Both the position numbers and the translations under genes were made by a program. A stretch of DNA of 5,934 nt from CAZCWX01 sp964502465 (GTDB lineage Bacteria; Desulfobacterota; Binatia; Bin18). Positions 1-5,629 of this stretch are shown here, one piece after another (the first letter of the stretch is position 1; each line of letters starts with the position of its first letter). The stretch spans positions 1 to 5,934 of the forward strand of contig CAZCWX010000593.1 of the NCBI GenBank assembly GCA_964502465.1, written 5' to 3'. The notes below the pieces were generated by a model. It made no database searches, had not been told where the DNA came from, and saw only the letters and a program-made list of their open reading frames with translations.

Positions 1-147
1 CCACACCGATTTCACCAGCCAGGGTCCGCCGGTGGCAGAATTAACTTGCGCCGGTGTGCCGGCAGACCTCCAGGCCGGAGTGGCGATACCGTTAGCATGC
101 AGCCACTGTTTCGCGACCAGTTTGTTCGAGGTGAGAAACAGCGCATC
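1..147 (-). other. D-Ala-D-Ala-ligase-like (ATP-grasp) coding fragment joined in frame to the RND gene
   Basis: Codons from about 150 to 198 of the open frame read TSNKLVAKQWLHANGIATPAW, cross a short linker, then GGPWLVKSVW. This matches the D-Ala-D-Ala ligase family layout: a (S/T)xDK/NK..TK/AK..L...GIPTP.W helix segment, then a loop, then a (G)xPxIVKP strand whose lysine contacts ATP. No RND permease carries such a segment at this point. The transition falls around positions 130-150, in the codons for DALFL, a string that plausibly occurs in both families and could supply the shared sequence at the join. The piece lacks the N-terminal domain and everything after the KSVW strand. Recognition is by remembered family pattern; a protein search with residues 155-198 alone would settle it. 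Confidence 0.65.
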
Positions 148-594
148 GTGAGTACCATTGGGCGAGTACAAGGAAAACAGCGCGAGCGGAGCAGCGACCG
201 CCGTGCGCAGCGTAATCCCGTAGTTCCGCACTTCAATCGGCAGTTGGGATTCGGCCTGCGCGTAGCGCATCTGCATGAGAATCTGGTCGGTGTTCGGATC
301 GGTGCCGACGTCGAAGACTACATTCAGCCGCATCTGGCCGTTGTTGGAGTTGATCGAATACATGTAGCTCATGTTGTCCACGCCGCTCATCTGCTGCTCG
401 ATGGGCGTGGCCACCGACTGCTCAAGGGTGAGCGCGTCGGCGCCGACGTATGTCGCCCAGAGCTGAACCTGTGGGGGGGCGATGTTGGGGAACTGGGCAA
501 TCGGAAGCTGCACCAGCGCGACGATCCCGACAATCACCGTGATGATCGAGATCACCATGGCCACGATGGGCCGGTTGATGAAGAACTTTGCCAT
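1..594 (-). CDS. RND (HAE1-type) efflux permease, N-terminal part, chimeric 3' portion
   Basis: Residues 1 to about 150 are the start of an AcrB/MexB-like proton-driven inner-membrane exporter. They begin MAKFFINRPIVAMVIS, a typical RND N-terminus, followed by the first membrane helix (about 9-30), the stretch LPIAQFPNIAPPQV (30-43) and the porter segment with IEQQMSGVDNMSYM (65-78) and LYSPNGTHD (142-150). The ATG at 594 lies 17 nt after the adaptor stop, with a GAGG ribosome site 8 nt upstream, so adaptor and permease are co-transcribed. A full permease has roughly 1,040 residues. Here the frame stays open to the window edge (198 codons), but after about residue 154 it no longer looks like RND: the expected SNYAYIN-type continuation is missing, and residues 155-198 read like an ATP-grasp ligase (separate entry). 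The family call for residues 1-150 is firm; the gene as it stands is not a normal permease. Confidence 0.88.
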   Translation of the reverse strand, partial: MAKFFINRPIVAMVISIITVIVGIVALVQLPIAQFPNIAPPQVQLWATYVGADALTLEQSVATPIEQQMSGVDNMSYMYSINSNNGQMRLNVVFDVGTDPNTDQILMQMRYAQAESQLPIEVRNYGITLRTAVAAPLALFSLYSPNGTHDALFLTSNKLVAKQWLHANGIATPAWRSAGTPAQVNSATGGPWLVKSVW

Positions 595-611
595 AGCAGG
601 TGCCTCGCCTG

Positions 612-1817
612 TTATTTCCCCGCAGCAGAAGAGGCTGCTGCTGTGGTCTCTGCCGGCTCTGCGTGAAACGGCTTGGCGTTGACCGTCATGCCGGCTTTCA
701 GTTTTTGCACTCCTTCAACCACGACCCGCTCGCCCGGCTGCAGCCCGTCCTCAATGATCCAGAGACCTGTGACCTGCTCACCGACTTTCACCGGGCGGAT
801 GTCCACTGTATTGTCCGCTCCCACTACCGCCACTTGATAGCTGCCCTGCAGTTGCTGGACCGCCCGCTGCGGCACCAACAGCGCCCCTTCCCTCATCTCA
901 GCCGCAACCCGAATCTTCGCGTACTGACCAGGACGCAGCATGTTACCGGGATTCGGGAAAAGGGCCTGGACGGTAATGGTACCGGTCCGCAAATCAACCT
1001 GACGGTCCGCGAAGGTGAACTGACCCCGCTCGGGATAGGTACTGCCGTCGGCCAGGATCATCTCAAGCGGCGGCCTCTCGCCGCCGCGTCCCGCGTCTAT
1101 CTCACGGATTCTCCGCGCGAAGTGCAGGTACTCCCGTTCGCTAATAGGATAGTAGACTTTCATCGGATCGACTTGCGAGATCGTGGTCAGTACGGTATTC
1201 GGCGTGACCAGGTCACCAATCTGCGCCACTGAAATGCCAGCGATACCCGCAATCGGAGCGGTGACCCTGGTCCAGCTCAGGTTGAGTTGAGCCTGTTCCA
1301 CAGCTGCGCGGGCTGCCTCAACCGAGGCTTTGTTCGCCTGGTTCGCCTGCACGGCATTGTCGAGCTCCTGCTGACTGATGGCCCCTTCTTTCGCTAGCGG
1401 GGTAAAACGGGCGACGTCGAGTTGGGTCTTGCCGAGATTGGCCTCTGCCCGGCCCAGGTCAGCCTTGGCCTGATTAAGGGCAGCTTGGTACTCGCGGGGA
1501 TCGATCGTAAACATCAGGTCATTGGCTTTGACCAAAGAACCTTCTCGATAGTTCCGCGATTGTAAATAGCCTTGGACGCGCGGACGAATCTGCGCATTGA
1601 TAAAACCATCCGTCGTGCCGACCCACTCATAGTAAATTGGCACGTCTTTTTGCACAACATCGGTCACAAGCACCTCAGGCGGAGGCGGGGGAGCAACGGC
1701 CGGTACCCCTTCTCTACATCCAGTGGAGAGACAGCAGAGAGCGATCAGGAGGAGACCGAGAACGGACCTGATTGTCTGGACAATTTTGCAACGTGTTCCT
1801 GAGGAGCGTAGGCTCAT
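612..1817 (-). CDS. RND efflux periplasmic adaptor subunit (AcrA/MexA, HlyD-like family)
   Basis: This 401-residue protein is the membrane-fusion adaptor that links an RND permease to an outer-membrane channel. It starts with a basic segment and a hydrophobic signal (about 16-33) ending in STGC with Cys34, so it is probably a lipoprotein; the -3 position is Ser, which is slightly off the lipobox consensus. A proline-rich linker (43-47) follows. Next come the first lipoyl half (IRPRVQGYLQSRNYREGSLVKA, split around residues 77-98), a coiled-coil hairpin rich in Ala, Gln and Glu (about 108-180), and the second lipoyl half with TRVTAPIAGIAG (183-194) and IGDLVTP. The beta-barrel region includes VDLRTGTITVQALFPNP (274-290) and LRPGQYAKIRV, and the membrane-proximal domain includes LLVPQRAVQQ and DGLQPGERVVVEG. 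Length is normal for the family. The ATG at 1817 has GGAG 8 nt upstream; an out-of-frame ATG lies 5 nt before it. The gene stops (TAA) 17 nt before the permease start. Confidence 0.95.
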   Translation of the reverse strand: MSLRSSGTRCKIVQTIRSVLGLLLIALCCLSTGCREGVPAVAPPPPPEVLVTDVVQKDVPIYYEWVGTTDGFINAQIRPRVQGYLQSRNYREGSLVKANDLMFTIDPREYQAALNQAKADLGRAEANLGKTQLDVARFTPLAKEGAISQQELDNAVQANQANKASVEAARAAVEQAQLNLSWTRVTAPIAGIAGISVAQIGDLVTPNTVLTTISQVDPMKVYYPISEREYLHFARRIREIDAGRGGERPPLEMILADGSTYPERGQFTFADRQVDLRTGTITVQALFPNPGNMLRPGQYAKIRVAAEMREGALLVPQRAVQQLQGSYQVAVVGADNTVDIRPVKVGEQVTGLWIIEDGLQPGERVVVEGVQKLKAGMTVNAKPFHAEPAETTAAASSAAGK

Positions 1818-1819
1818 TT

Positions 1820-1838
1820 CATTCTCTCCGATCCGGAG
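1820..1838 (-). promoter_or_regulatory. Ribosome binding site of the adaptor gene inside a small hairpin
   Basis: The GGAG Shine-Dalgarno (1829-1826) lies 8 nt before the ATG at 1817. It forms one arm of a 5-bp inverted repeat, CTCCG (1826-1830) and CGGAG (1834-1838), with a 3-nt loop. In the mRNA this could partly mask the ribosome site. The stem is short and may be coincidental. Confidence 0.3.
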
Positions 1839-1866
1839 CAGTCACCACCTCTTTAGCACATGTTTT

Positions 1867-1888
1867 GCCTGTTTTCATATGAACAGGC
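1867..1888 (-). other. Inverted repeat (7-bp stem) over the ctaG stop codon
   Basis: GCCTGTT (1867-1873) and AACAGGC (1882-1888) pair perfectly around an 8-nt loop that contains the TGA stop of the upstream gene (1877-1875). No run of T follows on the minus strand, so it is not a canonical intrinsic terminator. It could be a weak attenuator or an mRNA end-stabilising hairpin between the respiratory genes and the efflux genes, or chance. Confidence 0.3.
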
Positions 1889-3374
1889 TCCGTTCACCAA
1901 GGCATAAGGGGGTTCGTCCCCGACGCTGACTGAGCCACTGATGCAGGGTGACTAACCCAATCACTACAGGCAGCAAAAGTAAATAGGCCCAAGAGGAGAC
2001 CAGCACAGGGAGAGGCGGTGCCACTGTGAGCGCACCGACAACCCGCGCCGATACACTTCCTTGTTGTACATTTACTTGGAGTTCCCACCGGCCAGGGGCT
2101 GGCAGATCGATCAGCGCAGCGTACAGGAGCTTGTTCGTCGAGTGCTGTCGTAATGCCGGGATGATGATCGGTGGCCTGTCTGTGTCGTGCTCCTGCAGTC
2201 GCACGGTCACCGCTGCACTCAGAATCGGCCGTCCCCTTTCCCCATCTTGGACCATAACGCTGATATGTACCGGACCGGCCCGCAGCGGTGTCGGATCAGT
2301 GAAGACGGTAATCAGGAACGGACCAGCTTCCTCCATAAGGTACACCTCACCACCGTGATGGCTCCAGGCGGTTTGGATCCCTCCTAGCACCCCCGCGACT
2401 GTGAGAAGCACAAAAAACGGCAACCGAAGCTGCCGCTCTGTCTGGTCTGTCAGAGCGGCACCTGAAGCGAGGCTGTCGAGAAGCTGCAGAGAGCGGGCCT
2501 CTCCAGCAACCGTCTTGGTCGATGAAGCTGCGCGAGCCATCGTCCTCGCAGTGCGCATGCGCGAGGCATCGAGCAGGCGGATGGCAAGCAAGCCGGCTGG
2601 GACAAGAAACATCACCGAGCCAGGCACCCACATGATCACTCCAGCCGCTGCCTGATCGTCGAGTACGGAAATGCCCCACAAGCGTGGGACAGTGGCATAG
2701 GTCGGGTAGAGAAGACGCTCAGAGAAAAGGAGAAAGGCCGATAAGGCGGTGTTCTGGATATCGGCGAGTAAGAGGTAGGGGATCATTGCCCACCGTGGCC
2801 ATCGTGACCGACTCGGCCAAGGCGCAATCACTGGCCGCCAGAAGAGCAGGCCCGTGCCGAGAAAGCAGACATGCTGCGCCTCGTGCCAGAAGGCCGAACG
2901 CAGGGCCAGTTCGTACAACCCTGGGACATGCCACATGACATTGCTGACTATGAATGCCAGCCAGCAGACAACTGGGTGCGTGAGAAAGTGACCTGCTCGC
3001 TGAAGGAGGGGCCAGGCAAGGAACGGTTCTATCCCCTGCTTCAGCACCACTCGTGGAAGTCCACGCAACAAGGGAAGCTCCGGCGCGCCGAGCCAGAGCA
3101 GGGGTGGTGCCACCATCATGAGCACCAGATGTTGGATCATATGGACCTGCAGCAGCAAATCCGCCAATACATCGAGAGGCGAGGCCAGGGCTAGAAAAAG
3201 AGCCAGCAATCCAGCCTGAAAAAAAACCATGTGCCGCACGCCAAAACGCTGAGGCATCCGGCAATGGAACTGCCACCACCCTCGTGCGTAGAGGCCAGTG
3301 GTGATGAGCAGGGAGAGGGTGAGCCAGGGAGGAAAGGTCCAGGACTGTAATATCGCAGCGACGACTGGGTCCAT
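1875..3374 (-). CDS. ctaG: CtaG-type cytochrome oxidase assembly protein with C-terminal periplasmic-type domain
   Basis: Residues 1-270 match the Caa3_CtaG membrane family, linked to copper delivery and assembly of cytochrome c oxidase. Several hydrophobic helices carry the family's histidine pattern: HMIQH (His78, His82), MWHVPGLYELAL (His149) and HEAQH (His164, His168), the likely metal ligands. The segment NTALSAFLLF (208-217) and the final helix (about 245-267) are also typical. Family members usually end near here. This one continues with a basic, Ala/Ser-rich linker (271-315), another membrane helix (about 318-335), a His-His pair (339-340), a roughly 110-residue beta-rich segment (about 343-453) resembling YtkA/FixH- or CopC-like domains, and a last helix (about 457-477) with a basic tail. 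Total length is 499 residues. The ATG at 3374 has AGGA 6 nt upstream. It lies 58 nt after cytochrome b and 57 nt before the adaptor. The CtaG part is firm; the domain name for the tail is tentative. Confidence 0.87.
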   Translation of the reverse strand: MDPVVAAILQSWTFPPWLTLSLLITTGLYARGWWQFHCRMPQRFGVRHMVFFQAGLLALFLALASPLDVLADLLLQVHMIQHLVLMMVAPPLLWLGAPELPLLRGLPRVVLKQGIEPFLAWPLLQRAGHFLTHPVVCWLAFIVSNVMWHVPGLYELALRSAFWHEAQHVCFLGTGLLFWRPVIAPWPSRSRWPRWAMIPYLLLADIQNTALSAFLLFSERLLYPTYATVPRLWGISVLDDQAAAGVIMWVPGSVMFLVPAGLLAIRLLDASRMRTARTMARAASSTKTVAGEARSLQLLDSLASGAALTDQTERQLRLPFFVLLTVAGVLGGIQTAWSHHGGEVYLMEEAGPFLITVFTDPTPLRAGPVHISVMVQDGERGRPILSAAVTVRLQEHDTDRPPIIIPALRQHSTNKLLYAALIDLPAPGRWELQVNVQQGSVSARVVGALTVAPPLPVLVSSWAYLLLLPVVIGLVTLHQWLSQRRGRTPLCLGERSLFI

Positions 3375-3432
3375 GGGTTATCCTATTCCTCTTGAGCACA
3401 CCGTTCGAGTGAGGATCGTCCTTCTCACAGGC

Positions 3433-4884
3433 TTAACCGCCAAGCCGCACCGGGGCGGTCGAGTCGCGTGCCACAGGCTCATACGCGGGGCGCAGCGTTT
3501 GCATAAAGGCCACGAGCGCGGTGACCTCTTGGGGCTTCAGGTTCTTGCCATAGGCCGGCATATTCCCTCCGCCCTGAATCACCTGCCGGATCAACTGATC
3601 GCGGGTCAGGCGGGTGGCGACGGCATCAAGGGCTGGACCGCGCTGGCCACCGTTCCCCCCCAGGCTATGGCAATTGCGGCATTGCTTGTGCTGCAGCACC
3701 AGGGCGCCCTGTAACTCGAGTGGCGACCGTCCATGGATATACTGTACCGGGATGGGATTGCTACTCCAGGCTTCCATGTGAGGAGACCAGGGAGAATAGG
3801 TTCCTAAGTACGTCAGGGTCCCGAGCACCAGGAAAACGAGGAGCACGCTGAACACAGCGACCGGCCGCCGGCGGGCACTTTTTTCCCCTGTGCCTGAAAT
3901 AAACGGTAAAGCAAAAAGAAGCGCGATGCCGACCACAGGCATGGTGAGCAGGAGAAAGGTCTCAAGATAATCTGGCAGCAACGCTAGCGCGGCAAAGAGC
4001 CACAAGAAAAAGAAATCCGGTCGTGGGACCGTATCGATCTGGGTTGGATCTGGCATTCCTTCTGGTCCCTTCGGACCGAAATATGCTGCGCAGGCGAGAA
4101 TGCCCAACATGACCAGACCGCTGAAAACCAGGTCTTTGCCAATGGCGGCTGGATAGAAAGGCACTCCTTCTTTTTTGAGCAGCGCTTCATACTCTTCTGT
4201 ATAAGTTTTCTTGTGCACCATTTTGCCTGGTTGCGGATACTCATTGATCCCTTTTATCAGTACCAATCTGAGATGCAGGCTGATGAGTGCGATAAGGAGT
4301 CCAGGAAGGACAAACACATGCAACGTAAAAAACCGCGAGAGCGTCTCACCCGCGATGATCGGGCCGGCGAGCAGCAAATGCACGAGGTTTGGCCCGATCA
4401 CCGGCGTGCGACCCATGATGGCAGCGCCAATCCCCAACCCCCAGTAAGCATCCTGGTCGAAGCGCATGATCTGCCCGGTAAAAGCCATTCCCAGCGTGAG
4501 CAGCAACAAAATGCAGCCGGAGATCCAGGTCAGCTCGCGCGGATACTTGTACGCCCCAAACAAAAATACCTGCGCCAGGTGGAGAGCCATAATACCAACC
4601 ATAAAGTTGGACCCCCAATAATGCAGCGCGCGCAGGAACCACCCGAGGGGTTGTTGATAGTTCAGGTATTCCAGACTGGCATAAGCGTCATTGGCGGACG
4701 GGACGTACACGAAGGCTAAGCAAATGCCGGTCACGATCTGGATGAGAAAACAGAGCAGGGTGCCGCTGCCAAAGACATAGAACCAACTGCTGGCGCTCGC
4801 CGGCACCGTGTGGCCTGCGGTCGAGGCAAATAACGTGCTCAGGTGTAATCGCCCGTCGATCCACAATGCCATATCTTTCAGCAT
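3433..4884 (-). CDS. Cytochrome b fused to a C-terminal monoheme cytochrome c domain (bc complex)
   Basis: Core membrane subunit of a quinol:cytochrome c oxidoreductase, 483 residues from the ATG at 4884. Heme b ligands are His88/His102 and His189/His204. The 14-residue gap in the second pair is the b6-type spacing rather than the 13 of mitochondrial bc1. About eight membrane helices are visible (34-62, 82-110, 117-141, 181-208, 253-270, 291-308, 311-330, 341-361), so the b6 and subunit-IV parts form one chain. The quinol-oxidation motif is PDFF (289-292) in place of PEWY. The Cys that binds the extra heme in cytochrome b6 is Val37 here (YVFG against YCLG). A class I cytochrome c domain follows: CRNCH (Cys402, Cys405, His406) with probable axial Met442 in NMPAYG. 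AGGGGG stands 6 nt before the chosen ATG. The frame stays open to a TTG at 4941, but that start has no ribosome site and would use the edge of the inserted repeat. Confidence 0.93.
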   Translation of the reverse strand: MLKDMALWIDGRLHLSTLFASTAGHTVPASASSWFYVFGSGTLLCFLIQIVTGICLAFVYVPSANDAYASLEYLNYQQPLGWFLRALHYWGSNFMVGIMALHLAQVFLFGAYKYPRELTWISGCILLLLTLGMAFTGQIMRFDQDAYWGLGIGAAIMGRTPVIGPNLVHLLLAGPIIAGETLSRFFTLHVFVLPGLLIALISLHLRLVLIKGINEYPQPGKMVHKKTYTEEYEALLKKEGVPFYPAAIGKDLVFSGLVMLGILACAAYFGPKGPEGMPDPTQIDTVPRPDFFFLWLFAALALLPDYLETFLLLTMPVVGIALLFALPFISGTGEKSARRRPVAVFSVLLVFLVLGTLTYLGTYSPWSPHMEAWSSNPIPVQYIHGRSPLELQGALVLQHKQCRNCHSLGGNGGQRGPALDAVATRLTRDQLIRQVIQGGGNMPAYGKNLKPQEVTALVAFMQTLRPAYEPVARDSTAPVRLGG

Positions 4885-4896
4885 GCGCGACCCCCT
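4885..4896 (-). promoter_or_regulatory. Ribosome binding site deciding the cytochrome b start
   Basis: AGGGGG (4896-4891) precedes the ATG at 4884 by 6 nt. The resulting N-terminus, MLKDMALWIDGRLHLSTLF, has the 'WIDxRL.L..L' pattern usual at the start of cytochrome b. No comparable purine-rich site precedes the alternative TTG at 4941. Confidence 0.6.
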
Positions 4897-4940
4897 AGCG
4901 ATTTTGCCGGGCTCCAAATCAAAATGGACCTCTTTCTTCA

Positions 4941-5070
4941 AAGGCTGTCTGAAAATCAGGAGAGCGAGTCATTGCGAGCATAGCGAAGCAACCTTTGCCT
5001 GAAAAAGAGATTGCTTCGTCGCTTACAGCTCCTCGCAATGACGGCTTTCACCAACTTTTAAGACAACCTC
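4941..5070. repeat. ~130-bp imperfect palindromic (MITE-like) element between the Rieske and cytochrome b genes
   Basis: The arms are inverted copies of each other. The outer ends read AAGGCTGTCTGAAAA (4941-4955) and, on the opposite strand, GAGGTTGTCTTAAAA (5070-5056), 12 of 15 identical. Inside them lie a perfect 11-bp pair GTCATTGCGAG (4968-4978) / CTCGCAATGAC (5032-5042) and a perfect 8-bp pair CGAAGCAA (4984-4991) / TTGCTTCG (5011-5018), around an A-rich loop. The trinucleotide TCA flanks both ends (4938-4940 and 5071-5073) and may be a target duplication; on the right it is also the Rieske stop codon. I see no coding potential. The GTCATTGCGAG...GAAGCAAT core resembles dispersed palindromes found in many environmental bacterial genomes. 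Copies elsewhere in the genome would confirm mobility. Confidence 0.75.
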
Positions 5071-5604
5071 TCATAGCGGTTCAGACAGGGTAGGCAATTG
5101 GCCGCCCCGCACCCACAGTTGTCCATGGTCAATCTTATAGTCGTACTCGTACAGCCGGCGTGGTGGAGGGCCGGACGCGTGTGAGCCGTCTTCGTAAAAC
5201 GCACCACCGTGGCAGGGGCACATAAACAACCGCGACTCCTGGAACCACCGCACCGGGCAGCCGAGATGCGTGCAATTGATGGCGAACACCTGGAGCTGTT
5301 CTCCCGCGATCCGTCGTACCCAGCAGGGAATATCTGCGGTCGTTCCGTCCCAAGGCCGGGTGAAGGGATTACGGTATGTCGCTAACCGTGTCTGGTTCTC
5401 CGGGAAGTCGTGCAGCGAACCGAGCAGAATCCATGAGTCATACGGCCCCTGACGACGGAAGCTGGAGAAGACATACCCGATCACTGGAATAGCCAGGAGG
5501 GTCGCTGCCAGGGCATTGAGAGCGATACCAAGCTTGAAGAGAAAACCGCGGCGAGAGACTATCATAGAAGGGGCGGACGTTGACTCAGATTTTGTCAAGA
5601 CCAT
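5071..5604 (-). CDS. Rieske [2Fe-2S] iron-sulfur protein of the bc complex
   Basis: Moves electrons from quinol at cytochrome b to cytochrome c, anchored in the membrane with its cluster domain outside. The 177-residue form starts at ATG 5604. It has a twin-arginine segment SRRGFLFK (17-24), fitting Tat export of a folded cluster protein, then one membrane helix (about 24-46). Both cluster motifs are complete: CTHLGC (Cys111, His113 ligands; Cys116 disulfide) and CPCHGG (Cys129, His132 ligands; Cys131 disulfide). The family's final GPPPRRLYEYDY stretch (145-156) is present. AGGAG lies 11 nt upstream of this ATG, a rather long spacing. The frame is open to a GTG at 5661, which would add 19 residues and overlap the upstream cytochrome gene by 32 nt; that start is possible but less likely. 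The gene follows the cytochrome c stop by 25 nt and is separated from cytochrome b by 186 nt, most of it the palindromic element. Confidence 0.95.
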   Translation of the reverse strand: MVLTKSESTSAPSMIVSRRGFLFKLGIALNALAATLLAIPVIGYVFSSFRRQGPYDSWILLGSLHDFPENQTRLATYRNPFTRPWDGTTADIPCWVRRIAGEQLQVFAINCTHLGCPVRWFQESRLFMCPCHGGAFYEDGSHASGPPPRRLYEYDYKIDHGQLWVRGGQLPTLSEPL

Positions 5605-5624
5605 GGGTTTTGCATCTCCTCTCC
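5605..5624 (-). promoter_or_regulatory. Ribosome binding site of the Rieske gene
   Basis: GGAGAGGAG (5624-5616) stands 11 nt before the ATG at 5604. An ATG directly after the purine run (5615-5613) is out of frame with the Rieske protein. This site favours the 5604 start over the GTG at 5661. Confidence 0.5.
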
Positions 5625-5629
5625 GTACC

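Noticed and set aside
46..1232. Long plus-strand open frames (46-666 and 600-1232)
   Set aside because: They lie antisense to the clearly recognisable permease and adaptor genes, contain no recognisable family motifs and are His/Arg-rich, as expected for shadow frames in GC-rich DNA.
1838..1885. Possible promoter for the efflux genes (TTCATA … TGCTAAAG-like boxes on the minus strand)
   Set aside because: The hexamers fit poorly to consensus and the spacing is not convincing; the close gene spacing explains expression by read-through.
2719..3399. Minus-strand open frame of 226 codons overlapping ctaG in another frame
   Set aside because: The overlapping ctaG frame carries the conserved histidine motifs and membrane helices; this one has none of these and is Ala/Arg/Pro/Ser-rich like an out-of-frame reading.
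3409..3428. GTGAG…CTCAC inverted repeat just after the cytochrome b stop, as a terminator
   Set aside because: The stem is only 5 bp, no T-run follows on the minus strand, and ctaG starts closely downstream with its own ribosome site.
4213..4719. Plus-strand open frame of 168 codons
   Set aside because: It is antisense to the conserved heme-binding part of cytochrome b and has a low-complexity, charged composition with no family resemblance.
4941..5070. CRISPR repeat or tRNA-like structure in the palindromic region
   Set aside because: There is one palindrome, with no regularly spaced direct repeats and no cloverleaf; a MITE-like element explains it better.
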